Below are positions 41,188-50,064 of a stretch of 64,000 bases of DNA, piece after piece. The translations under genes were made by a program, and so were the position numbers. Position 1 is the stretch's first letter, and each line of letters opens with the position of its first letter. The notes under the pieces were generated by a model. The model was not told the DNA's origin and ran no database searches. It worked only from the letters and a program-made list of their open reading frames with translations. The DNA is from Bacteroidales bacterium. GTDB lineage: Bacteria; Bacteroidota; Bacteroidia; Bacteroidales; UBA932. Location of the stretch: NCBI GenBank assembly GCA_017529425.1, contig JAFXNQ010000049.1, positions 51,934-115,933 of the forward strand, in the 5' to 3' direction.

Positions 41188-42083
41188 CAGAATATCTTTT
41201 GCATCATATCTTTCAATTCATCAATCCAACCCCCATTTTTCCAGTCATGTCCACCACTGTACAGATGGTAAGTATGAGGATAACCTTTGCGTTGAAGGTA
41301 GCGGTGATAACCTTCGGTCATCGAGCGCATAATATCTTTCTTCCCAGCATACAGATAGTAGCCATAGGGAGGGTCCCGGAACTCTGTTTCGAGCTTGCCG
41401 TGCAGACCGTGATAGAACTGCCTGCGATAACGGTGCGGCCACCCGATACTCCACATATATGGAGAAAAGGCGCCTATGTATCCGAACACATCGGGATAGT
41501 TCGCCCCCATAAAGATACTCTGATATCCCCCTACAGAAAGACCTGCCACCGCACGATGCTTCTTATCAGGCAAAGTACGGTAAAGGCTGTCCACCACGTT
41601 CACCACATCATGGACAAAGGCAGACTCAACCACCCCGTCTACCTCAAGGATACTCTCATACGCATCTTTGAAGCGACCGCCGTCGTAGTCCTTGTCGTTA
41701 TTATACTGGTTCACGTTAGGCATCACGATTATGCACTCCCGTGCCAGGCCGTTCTGCCATAAGGAGTCGGCAGTGTGATACACCTCTCCAGACCTTATCC
41801 ACGCAGTTTCATAGCCGCGCGCCCCATGCAGAAGGTAAAGTACAGGATATTCCTTACCGCTGGTATAATAATCCGACGGCATATAAACTATCATCCTGCG
41901 GTATGTCGGGCCGGGGACACTGCAACGGTACTGGTGCTCCTCAACCAGCCCCTGCGGCTGATACTCCCCAGGGCGTATGGCCGGACCTGCAGTCCAGCGT
42001 TCCTGCGGGGCAAAACGCAATACACCACAAGATGATAGCGACAAAACTGCCGCCAAGGCAATCAATAAGGATATCTTTCGCAC
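41187..42083 (-). CDS. Esterase-family lipoprotein (PF00756 alpha/beta hydrolase)
   Basis: A 298-residue lipoprotein with Cys19 (LSLSSC). The alpha/beta hydrolase domain has a PVLYLLHGARGYETAW oxyanion strand near 85, the nucleophile in GLSVGGYQSIFMG near 170, and the late histidine in SGGHDWKNGGWIDEL. Members include feruloyl and acetyl-xylan esterases and mycolyltransferase-like enzymes. It sits between the V-ATPase K gene and the GT4 gene on the same strand and is coupled to the latter, so it may act on the same glycan. The substrate is unknown. Confidence 0.85.
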   Translation of the reverse strand: MRKISLLIALAAVLSLSSCGVLRFAPQERWTAGPAIRPGEYQPQGLVEEHQYRCSVPGPTYRRMIVYMPSDYYTSGKEYPVLYLLHGARGYETAWIRSGEVYHTADSLWQNGLARECIIVMPNVNQYNNDKDYDGGRFKDAYESILEVDGVVESAFVHDVVNVVDSLYRTLPDKKHRAVAGLSVGGYQSIFMGANYPDVFGYIGAFSPYMWSIGWPHRYRRQFYHGLHGKLETEFRDPPYGYYLYAGKKDIMRSMTEGYHRYLQRKGYPHTYHLYSGGHDWKNGGWIDELKDMMQKIF

Positions 42084-42110
42084 TATACTAAACCCGGAGT
42101 CGTGGCGGGA

Positions 42111-42539
<429 letters not shown>

Positions 42540-42545
42540 TTATTT

Positions 42546-44312
42546 TTATTTGTTATTATTTTTCAAAGGATTGTATTTGGCACCCATCCCTTCGTAGCCG
42601 CTGTTCTTGAAATACTCCAGGAAATTGAGACGCAACGGGTGGACAAAGGCACCCAGGCAGCACATCAGCAGGTTCAGGGTATGCCCCACGAGCAATATCA
42701 GCACATAGGGAATCCATGTTGCAACGCTATCGCCCAGCACCATATTGCCCAAAGTATTGAATGCGCCACCCAGCATACCGCCGGCGAGGCCAAGGGCATA
42801 TAGACGGATGTAGCTGAGTACGTCGCCCAGCAGACCGGTGGCAGTCTGATAGGTATCCCACAGGCCTGCACCGATATTGAGCAGAGGATTGCGCCCAGGC
42901 TTGTTAAACAGGAAAATACCCAGGAACGAGAGCCCGCCGACTACGATTATTGCAATGCGGGTAGCATTGGGAGAGAATACTCCGCCAAGGGTGCAAAGGG
43001 CTATCACAATGCCGCCCACAATCAGCAGCAGCCATCCCCATGCGCTCAGGGTCTCCTTGAAGCCAAAGCGCTTGGAGAACATCACCGCCTTCACAGTCAT
43101 TGCCAGGCATAGATGGAAGATACCTATGATGATGGACAGTACCATTCCGTAATCGTATGTAGTGCCGGGGAATTTGGCGGGGAGCATACAGCTGTGCAGC
43201 CACTCCGGAACCCACGCTGCAGTGCGCAGGTCAATGCCGAACGCGGTACCCAGCACAAGGCCGACAACAGTGGTTGCGACGCCCAGGATTGTGATGAGAG
43301 TACCCAGGCCGTTGAACATGCCTATCTTGAGCCACCCTTTGCCAATCGCAATGCCGGCGAGGATCAATACCAGGCCGTATCCGGCGTCACCCATACACAT
43401 TGCGAAAAAGAGCAGGAAAAATATTGAGATTACAGGGGTCGGATCAGCCTCGCTGTAAACCGGCATGCCGTACATAGCAGTAATCCGTTCAAATTCGCGG
43501 ACAAACTTGTTGTTCTTGAGTTTAATGGGAGGATTATCCTCTTCACGGGCGACCTCTTTCATGCAGAATGCATCCAGCTTCTCAAACTCTTTCTCCAGCC
43601 TTGCATCCTCTGTCTCAGGGGCGAAACCGACAAATACCGAGAGGACGTTGTCTGCAGCGCTGCTGGCAGCGACACCCGCAAGATAGTGGTCCAGACGCCC
43701 CATAACCGCCTCGTATTCCTTCTGGAGCATCGGCATATCGTTCACCTTTGCCTCCCTTATCTGGGAGAGACACTCGGCGGCGGCAGCCTCCAGAGAGTCC
43801 ACGCGAGGCTTGATGTCCGCAGCACAGGCTTCGGGGGCGGAGATTTCGCAGCCGAGAAGCTGTGCGTCTAACTTTGCCCCATCGGAAAGGACAGTGGTGA
43901 AGTATGTGTTTGTCTTATCTTGATATACAATCTGCAGCGGAACCTGATTCTCCCATTCTGGGTTGAACCGTTTGGTAGATATCTGATGGAAGTGGATATC
44001 CAGGCCGCGGCTCCGCAAATCTTCTATGGCATCTTTTGAAAAGTCGCCCCATGGGAGCGCGGCGGCGTATTTCTTCCGTTCAAGCTGCAGTTCCTCACGA
44101 ATCTTTACCAATTCGTCGCTGGTCTCTGCCTCAAGGGCCGCCATTTGCTTCTTTATACCGGCAGCCTCAGCCAATATAGAGGCCGACGCGGCATCCACAG
44201 GCTTGCTGGAGCGGGTAATATCCACTACACCCAGCTCTGTGAGATCTTCCAGGAACTTCTCCTTATCGGCAGAGAGCAGGATAAAGGAGTATTTTGTCAT
44301 TTTCTCTATCAT
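42546..44312 (-). CDS. atpI: V-type ATPase subunit I (a-subunit)
   Basis: A 588-residue stator subunit. The first 300 or so residues are cytosolic coiled-coil and alpha/beta segments (YSFILLSADKEKFLEDL). The C-terminal half has about seven transmembrane helices, starting near FFLLFFAMCMGDAGYGLVL, with the essential-type LSYIRLYALGLAGG near 500 that faces the c-ring and carries the conserved Arg. It starts inside the subunit D stop as ATGA. Confidence 0.95.
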   Translation of the reverse strand: MIEKMTKYSFILLSADKEKFLEDLTELGVVDITRSSKPVDAASASILAEAAGIKKQMAALEAETSDELVKIREELQLERKKYAAALPWGDFSKDAIEDLRSRGLDIHFHQISTKRFNPEWENQVPLQIVYQDKTNTYFTTVLSDGAKLDAQLLGCEISAPEACAADIKPRVDSLEAAAAECLSQIREAKVNDMPMLQKEYEAVMGRLDHYLAGVAASSAADNVLSVFVGFAPETEDARLEKEFEKLDAFCMKEVAREEDNPPIKLKNNKFVREFERITAMYGMPVYSEADPTPVISIFFLLFFAMCMGDAGYGLVLILAGIAIGKGWLKIGMFNGLGTLITILGVATTVVGLVLGTAFGIDLRTAAWVPEWLHSCMLPAKFPGTTYDYGMVLSIIIGIFHLCLAMTVKAVMFSKRFGFKETLSAWGWLLLIVGGIVIALCTLGGVFSPNATRIAIIVVGGLSFLGIFLFNKPGRNPLLNIGAGLWDTYQTATGLLGDVLSYIRLYALGLAGGMLGGAFNTLGNMVLGDSVATWIPYVLILLVGHTLNLLMCCLGAFVHPLRLNFLEYFKNSGYEGMGAKYNPLKNNNK

Positions 44313-44917
44313 TCCTGCTCCTCCTCTTCCTCTGCCGCATGGCGGGTCTTTACTATCTTCTGGGATGCCTTGGAGATATTCTCCTCATCCTCCATAAAGC
44401 GTTTTATCTTGCGCATAGCCTCCTGAAAGCCAGGAATCTGCACCTTCTCGTAGAGGTTCACTTTCTGGGTGGTCTTTTTGCGCTGGTAATCCAGAATGCG
44501 GGCCTTCTCAATCAGGATCTGGCTCTCAATGCCTATCTGGGCCAGATTCTTGAGTATCTCCACACCCTCTGTGTACCACATAGGCTTCACAAAAGCGTCA
44601 AACGGCTTCACACTGTAGTTGATGGCCTTCAGGTGAGGGGTCTTCACTCCGGCCACCTTAACCACGTCGAGTTCAACGCCCTCAATGGAAATCAGTCCCG
44701 GTTCAAACTCGTTCCAGAGGGAAGCCATGTAATCGTAGCTGGCGAGAGCCTTCTGATACTCTCCGGACAACTCCTCAGCACGCTCCTTTGCATGCTTCAC
44801 CTCCGCCCTGAGCGCGCTCTCCTTGTTTTTCAGGGTAGGCAGGGCGCGGGTGCGGATCTTCAGCTGACGACCGAGTTCCGTTAGCGACGTCTTGTTATAT
44901 TGATACTTGATGGCCAT
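44309..44917 (-). CDS. atpD: V-type ATPase subunit D (central stalk)
   Basis: A 202-residue protein made almost wholly of a long antiparallel coiled coil (KTSLTELGRQLKIRTRALPTLKNKESAL at the start, VEILKNLAQIGIESQILIEKARI later), the rotor shaft of V/A-type ATPases. It ends in an acidic tail (EEEEEQE). It follows subunit B by six bases and overlaps subunit I by four. This D-type shaft has no separate F subunit gene nearby. Confidence 0.92.
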   Translation of the reverse strand: MAIKYQYNKTSLTELGRQLKIRTRALPTLKNKESALRAEVKHAKERAEELSGEYQKALASYDYMASLWNEFEPGLISIEGVELDVVKVAGVKTPHLKAINYSVKPFDAFVKPMWYTEGVEILKNLAQIGIESQILIEKARILDYQRKKTTQKVNLYEKVQIPGFQEAMRKIKRFMEDEENISKASQKIVKTRHAAEEEEEQE

Positions 44918-44923
44918 CTGGCG

Positions 44924-46246
44924 TTAATCTTTCCAGTATTTTTCTGTCAGAGACTCCTTGATACCGGTCTCTGTCTTGGAGAAATATTTTTTGAACAGGC
45001 CCCACGCAGTGTCGAGCATCTCGTCAATTGTGAGGTTCACATCAATTGCCAGCAGCTTCACGGAATACTCTTTAGCGTATTCCAGGCAGCGCTTGTCATA
45101 ATCGCTCAAATCAAAGCCGTTCTCCAGTTTAGTCTTGGCGTTTGCAGCATCTGCATATAGCCGCACGGAGGTATTCATCACTGCACTGTGGTCCTCGCGG
45201 GTCTTCTTGCCCTGCACCAGCTGTTTCAGACGGGAGAGGCTGCGGAACGGGTCTATGATGACCTTTCCGGTGTCGGTATCCATACGGAGGAACAACTGCC
45301 CCTCGGTGATATAACCGGTGTTATCGGGGATAGCGTGGGTGATGTCGCCGTCGTTCAGGGTGGTCACCGCAATAATGGTGATAGAGCCGCCGTCGGGGAG
45401 TTGCACCGCCTTCTCATATATCTTGGCAAGGTCGGAATAAAGCGAGCCGGGCATCGAATCCTTAGAAGGGATCTGGTCCATACGGTTTGAAACGATGCAG
45501 AGGGCATCGGCATACAGCGTCATGTCGGTGAGCAGCACCAGCACCTTCTCGTGTTTGTCAACTGCAAAATATTCTGCAGCGGTGAGCACCATATCGGGAA
45601 TCAGCAACCGCTCCACAGGGGGCTGTTCTGTAGTGTTTACAAAACTGATAATCTTGTTCAGGGCGCCGGCCGCTTCGAAGGCCTGCTTGAAATAGAGGTA
45701 ATCGTCGTTGGAAAGACCCATGCCGCCCAGGATAATCTTGTCCACATCGGCACGGAGCGCAACCTGCGCCATAACCTGGTTGTAGGGCTGGTCGGGATCG
45801 GCAAAGAAGGGAATCTTCTGGCCGGTGACCAGCGTATTGTTCAGGTCTATACCGGCAATACCTGTGGGAATCAGCTGTGAAGGCTGCTGACGCTTGTAGG
45901 GGTTCACGGAGGGGCCGCCTATGAAGCGCTTCTCACCCTGCACCCGCGGACCGCCGTCAATCGGATTGCCGTAGGCGTCAAAAAAACGACCCGACAGCTC
46001 GTCACTCACCTCCAGAGAGGGTGCCTCTCCGAAAAACTTGACCTCGGCATTGGTGGGGATGCCCTCAGTGCCGGCAAAAACCTGCAGGGTAACGGTGTCA
46101 CCCTTGATTTTCACCACCTGCGCAAGGCGTCCCGCCACGCTGGCCAGCTCATCGTTGCTGATGCCCTCCGCGTGGAGCGAAACAGTGGCCTTGGTAATGG
46201 AATCCAGCTGTATATATGTCCTTGCAAATGCGTTAGTTGTTGCCAT
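44924..46246 (-). CDS. atpB: V-type ATPase subunit B (non-catalytic)
   Basis: A 440-residue non-catalytic stator-ring subunit. It shows GRFFDAYGNPIDGGPRVQGEKRF near 85, GIAGIDLNNTLVTGQKIPFF near 135, and AQVALRADVDKIILGGMG. It lacks a canonical Walker A, as usual for B. VLVLLTDMTLYADALCIVSNRM near 235 is the conserved block at the subunit interface. It overlaps subunit A by 14 bp. Confidence 0.95.
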   Translation of the reverse strand: MATTNAFARTYIQLDSITKATVSLHAEGISNDELASVAGRLAQVVKIKGDTVTLQVFAGTEGIPTNAEVKFFGEAPSLEVSDELSGRFFDAYGNPIDGGPRVQGEKRFIGGPSVNPYKRQQPSQLIPTGIAGIDLNNTLVTGQKIPFFADPDQPYNQVMAQVALRADVDKIILGGMGLSNDDYLYFKQAFEAAGALNKIISFVNTTEQPPVERLLIPDMVLTAAEYFAVDKHEKVLVLLTDMTLYADALCIVSNRMDQIPSKDSMPGSLYSDLAKIYEKAVQLPDGGSITIIAVTTLNDGDITHAIPDNTGYITEGQLFLRMDTDTGKVIIDPFRSLSRLKQLVQGKKTREDHSAVMNTSVRLYADAANAKTKLENGFDLSDYDKRCLEYAKEYSVKLLAIDVNLTIDEMLDTAWGLFKKYFSKTETGIKESLTEKYWKD

Positions 46247-47987
46247 TGGAGAGGATATTGTTTAATTTTTCTTGATATTCGTAGAACTGCTCGCTCTTCC
46301 AGGGGGTGAAATTCATCTGGCGGAACACATTGATGAGCTCCTTGAAGAATTTGCCATACTCCTCAAATGTTTCAAAGTCAAACTTGCGGTCGCACACCTT
46401 GAGCACCTCTGAGAGGATATAATCCTGGCGCTCCATAAGACACTGGCTGTCAATGGGGTCAAACGCATCCTGCTGCAGAATGACAAAGTCTATGAGCTCC
46501 GATTTCCAGAAGGTCTCGTGATAGCTCAAAGGGACTCCGTCATCGCCAAGGATGTTGATCTGCTCAGCCATCTCCTTGCCGCGGCGGACAATAACCTTGG
46601 CGCGCATTACATCTGCCACCCAGCCGGGACGCACCTTCTTGTCGAGGTATTCAATAATCTCCGGATACTCCAGATATTTAGAATAAGAATCCAGAGGATT
46701 GACTGCAGGATAGCGCTTGCTGTCGGCACGGGCCTGTTCCAGTGCATAGAAGCAACGGGCCGCCTTCTTGGTTGACTCGGTAACCGGCTCCTTAAGGTTA
46801 CCGCCGGCAGGCGATACGGTACCGATAAAGGTTACTGAACCTGTCTCGCCGTTGTTAAGCTGCACAATGCCGGCACGGGAGTAGAAGTTGGATATGATGG
46901 ATGAGAGGTCCACCGGGAACGCGTCGGCGCCCGGGAGTTCCTCCATACGGTTACTCATCTCTCGCAGCGCCTGTGCCCAGCGGGAGGTGGAGTCTGCAAG
47001 CAGCAGCACCTTGAGACCCATCGCACGGTAATACTCGCAGATGGTCATCGCATTATACACTGATGCCTCGCGGGCAGCCACAGGCATGTTGGAGGTGTTG
47101 CAGATGATGGTGGTGCGCTCCATGAGCTTGCGGCCGGTGTTGGGATCTATCAGTTCCGGGAACTCCTTGAAAATTTCCACCACCTCATTGGCACGCTCAC
47201 CGCAGGCAGCCATCACAATCACCTCGGCGTCGCCCTGACGGGCTATAGCGTGCTGAAGCACCGTCTTGCCGCAACCGAACGGGCCGGGGATAAAGCCGGT
47301 ACCGCCCTCTGCGATAGGGTTGAAGGTATCTATGGTACGCACATGGGTCTCCATGATCCTGTATGGGCGCGGCTTCTCTTTGTAACCACCGATAGCCACC
47401 TTTACAGGCCACTTCTGAACCATTGTCACCTTAACCTCGTTACCCTTGGCATCGGTGAGAGTGGCGATGGTGTCATCAATCTTATACTGGCCGGCGGGCG
47501 CTACGCTCTTTACGGTGTAGGTCCCCTTGAAGGCAAACGGAACCATGATTTTGTGAGGCAACCAACCCTCTTTTACCTCACCAAGCCAAGATGCCGCCTC
47601 GACCTTGTCGCCGGGGGCAGCAATCGGGGTGAAGTCCCATAGCTTGTCGTGGTCCAGGGGAGCGGTGTATTCGCCGCGCTTGAGGAACACATCCTCCATG
47701 GTGGCAAGATTGTTCTGCAGGCCGTCGTAACTGCTTGATAGCAGACCCGGGCCAAGCACGGCCTCCAGCATGTGGCCGTCAAACTCCACCTTGTCGCCCT
47801 GACGCAGGCCGCGGGTACTCTCGTAAACCTGTGCGAAGGCGTTCTTGCCGTTCACCTTAATCACCTCGGCCATCAGCTTTACGCCATTCAAATCTACGTA
47901 ACAGATCTCATTCTCCGCAACGTGACCGTCAAACTTGATGGTCACCAGATTGGAGATGATACCTGTAACAACGCCGGTAGTTTTCAT
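46233..47987 (-). CDS. atpA: V-type ATPase subunit A (catalytic)
   Basis: A 584-residue catalytic subunit with GTGFIPGPFGCGKTVLQHA carrying the P-loop near residue 235, AACGERANEVVE near 260, and LADSTSRWAQALREMSNRM near 330. The family-specific non-homologous region lies at about 110-200. It hydrolyses or makes ATP in the A3B3 head. The four bases separating it from the DUF2764 gene put it in the same operon. Confidence 0.96.
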   Translation of the reverse strand: MKTTGVVTGIISNLVTIKFDGHVAENEICYVDLNGVKLMAEVIKVNGKNAFAQVYESTRGLRQGDKVEFDGHMLEAVLGPGLLSSSYDGLQNNLATMEDVFLKRGEYTAPLDHDKLWDFTPIAAPGDKVEAASWLGEVKEGWLPHKIMVPFAFKGTYTVKSVAPAGQYKIDDTIATLTDAKGNEVKVTMVQKWPVKVAIGGYKEKPRPYRIMETHVRTIDTFNPIAEGGTGFIPGPFGCGKTVLQHAIARQGDAEVIVMAACGERANEVVEIFKEFPELIDPNTGRKLMERTTIICNTSNMPVAAREASVYNAMTICEYYRAMGLKVLLLADSTSRWAQALREMSNRMEELPGADAFPVDLSSIISNFYSRAGIVQLNNGETGSVTFIGTVSPAGGNLKEPVTESTKKAARCFYALEQARADSKRYPAVNPLDSYSKYLEYPEIIEYLDKKVRPGWVADVMRAKVIVRRGKEMAEQINILGDDGVPLSYHETFWKSELIDFVILQQDAFDPIDSQCLMERQDYILSEVLKVCDRKFDFETFEEYGKFFKELINVFRQMNFTPWKSEQFYEYQEKLNNILSNGNN

Positions 47988-47990
47988 ATA

Positions 47991-48551
47991 TTAAAAATCT
48001 ATCTTATTCCTATTGTATGTTTCATCAATTTCCTTCACAAAATCATCGAACAGCTTGCGGCCGGTGACGCGGTCCAGGCGGTTCCAGCGGGTAATAATAT
48101 GCGCCTTTGCCAGAAATGCCAGGATTACGTTAATGTTGAAAACGTCCATCACAACCAGCTCCTCAATCTTGTTCCAGACCACACTGCCAATTGCCTGCTC
48201 CCGTTTGAGAATGTCCGGGTTCACAAAAGCCTTGTGCAGCGCCTCCTTCTCTTCAAAGTCCTCACCGCTCTCTCGTCGCTCCAGATATGCCACTTTCTCT
48301 GTACGCAGGAGCCAGTCAAACGCAAAAAAATCACGGATGAACCGGTTTCCGCAACGGCGGCACTGGCGATAGAAATCCTCATTGAGGTTTTCATCCACAA
48401 AACCCTGCTCCAGCCATTCGACCAGCCTGCGATCTTCCTGACTCAGGGAAAAGAAAATATTCTCCCTGATAAAAGGATAATCAAAATCGTGCTTCTCGAA
48501 GTCGAGTGCCAGATCCGGGAGACTCGCGATTATGTACGGATAGTTATCCAT
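47991..48551 (-). CDS. DUF2764 family protein, V-ATPase-associated
   Basis: A 186-residue helical protein (MDNYPYIIASLPDLALDF). It matches DUF2764, found almost only in V-ATPase operons of Bacteroidota, Chlamydiae and spirochaetes, between subunits E and A. Here it occupies exactly that position, six bases after E and three before A. A Cys-x2-Cys (RRCGNRF) lies in the middle and a WNRLDRVTGRKLFDDFV segment near the C-terminus. The location is where archaeal-type operons carry subunit C, so a C-like role linking ring and shaft is inferred, not shown. Confidence 0.85.
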   Translation of the reverse strand: MDNYPYIIASLPDLALDFEKHDFDYPFIRENIFFSLSQEDRRLVEWLEQGFVDENLNEDFYRQCRRCGNRFIRDFFAFDWLLRTEKVAYLERRESGEDFEEKEALHKAFVNPDILKREQAIGSVVWNKIEELVVMDVFNINVILAFLAKAHIITRWNRLDRVTGRKLFDDFVKEIDETYNRNKIDF

Positions 48552-48557
48552 CTTATG

Positions 48558-49166
48558 CTAACCAAAGAGTATCTTGGTGGTTGCGGGACGCAGGTACTCT
48601 CCAAGCAGGGCCTTGAAACTCTCGTCGGTGAAATTGAGGTAATAACCCTCACCCTTGGGAGCTATGCGGAAGCCCTCTGCAAAATCGTCGCTGAAGCTGA
48701 AGTTGAGCGAACCGGCAAGGACCTTGTCAATATTCTTTGCGAGGAAATCATCCAGCTGGCTCTTCATCTGCTCCGGAAGGATCACATCCAGCGATGCAGC
48801 AGCACCGTCGGCCTTGAACGCACCTGCCACAGTAGCGATAAGCTTACCCACAAACTCCTTGTCGGCAAGGGCATCATCCACCTTTGCACTGACGGCCTTT
48901 GCGCTGACCATCTGCTCTATCTGCTGACGGAGCGCAGCCAAAGCCTGGGTAGAAGCCATCTTTATGTCACCTTCCGTACGGGTACGGAGATCATCGGCCG
49001 CCTTTTGGGCATCAGCAAGTATTTGTTCAGCCTGCTCCTTTGCCTCGGCAACTATCTTTTCCGCCTGTTCACGAGCCTGACTGAGCAGATTGTCGGCATC
49101 CTGCCTGCCCTTTGCAAGCCCCTCATTATAAAGCTTGTCGGTGAGTTCTTGCAGCTTGTTTTGCAT
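48558..49166 (-). CDS. atpE: V-type ATPase subunit E (peripheral stalk)
   Basis: A 202-residue peripheral-stalk subunit from ATG 49166 (MQNKLQELTDKLYNEG). The first 100 residues are a long charged helix (AREQAEKIVAEAKEQAEQILADAQKAADD), followed by a globular C-terminal domain. The stalk normally pairs E with G/H; no G gene is present in the operon. First gene of the V-ATPase operon, with a consensus -7 box at 49202-49195 on its strand giving a leader of about 24 nt. Longer in-frame starts would precede that promoter. Confidence 0.9.
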   Translation of the reverse strand: MQNKLQELTDKLYNEGLAKGRQDADNLLSQAREQAEKIVAEAKEQAEQILADAQKAADDLRTRTEGDIKMASTQALAALRQQIEQMVSAKAVSAKVDDALADKEFVGKLIATVAGAFKADGAAASLDVILPEQMKSQLDDFLAKNIDKVLAGSLNFSFSDDFAEGFRIAPKGEGYYLNFTDESFKALLGEYLRPATTKILFG

Positions 49167-49189
49167 ATCGTAAAAATATATTAGAAAAA

Positions 49190-49202
49190 CAGCGCAAAAA
49201 TA
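49190..49202 (-). promoter_or_regulatory. V-ATPase operon promoter -7 box
   Basis: On the minus strand TATTTTTG at 49202-49195 matches TAnnTTTG. It lies between the terminator of the upstream SIMPL gene and the subunit E start. Confidence 0.6.
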
Positions 49203-49259
49203 CGCATTTTTAGCGACATTTCTAAATCTGAGGGTGATATTTTTGTAACAATTATCAAC

Positions 49260-49289
49260 AAAAAAAGCCGCACCCGGAAGGGCACGGCT
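49260..49289 (-). terminator. Rho-independent terminator after the SIMPL gene
   Basis: On the minus strand GCCGTGCCC and GGGTGCGGC pair over nine positions (two G-U wobbles) around TTCC and are followed by seven T residues. Confidence 0.85.
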
Positions 49290-49310
49290 CTTTGCACGTG
49301 ACAAGCAACG

Positions 49311-50015
49311 TCAGTTTGACAGGGAATAATCCACATTGGTAACCACGCGGACCTTTTTGATTTGAGGAGTGTTGCTGTCGCGGTCCTCAATTGTAAAGTA
49401 GCCCTGCGATGCGCTGCGGATCTTGCCCAGCTTGCTACCTGAGTCGTCGGCAAACTTCTGAGCCGATTCGCGGGCGTTCTTGGTTGCCTCCTCAATCATC
49501 TCGGGTTTGATGGAGTTCAATGACTCAAAGCTGAAGGTGGGGCGACTGTCCCATTCGCTGGAGAGAGTAATGCCATTGCGGATAAGTTCACCCTGCTTGT
49601 CCATCAGCGAGAGCACATTATCCACCTTGCCGGTACTTACGGTAGTTGTGGATTTAATCACATAACGATAGCGACGGTTGTTGCCTCCATACTCTTGGGT
49701 GAATACATCAGAGATGTTGGGGGTGGAGGTGGTTATTTCGGAATCGTCAATACCACCACTCTTGAGGAACGACTTGATTGCATCGTTGTTTGCCTCCAGT
49801 TGACGATAGAGCGCGGAAAGATCATCGCCGGCGATGTTGTATGTGAGCGGCCAGATAACCTTGTCTGATGCCACCTCACGCTCGCACAAACCCCGGACAC
49901 TCACGTTCCGCTGAGATGCGCTCAGCACCTGAATAGCTTTCGGAATGTTTATCCCGACAACGATAAGGCCGACCATAATTGCCAGACCTGCAAAGAAATT
50001 ACCTTTATTTTCCAT
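49311..50015 (-). CDS. SIMPL-domain (DUF541) periplasmic protein
   Basis: A 234-residue protein from ATG 50015 with an uncleaved-looking N-terminal membrane segment (FFAGLAIMVGLIVVGI), then a SIMPL/DUF541 domain. Features include NVSVRGLCEREVASDKVIWPLTY near 42 and ARESAQKFADDSGSKLGKIRSASQGYFTIE near 180. E. coli YggE is the best known relative and is linked to oxidative-stress tolerance; the mechanism is unclear. It is 49 bp downstream of the OstA-like gene on the same strand and ends in a terminator. Confidence 0.88.
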   Translation of the reverse strand: MENKGNFFAGLAIMVGLIVVGINIPKAIQVLSASQRNVSVRGLCEREVASDKVIWPLTYNIAGDDLSALYRQLEANNDAIKSFLKSGGIDDSEITTSTPNISDVFTQEYGGNNRRYRYVIKSTTTVSTGKVDNVLSLMDKQGELIRNGITLSSEWDSRPTFSFESLNSIKPEMIEEATKNARESAQKFADDSGSKLGKIRSASQGYFTIEDRDSNTPQIKKVRVVTNVDYSLSN

Positions 50016-50064
50016 AATGAACAATTTTAACCGATTGAAAATGAAAGAATCGTGCCATAAGTCA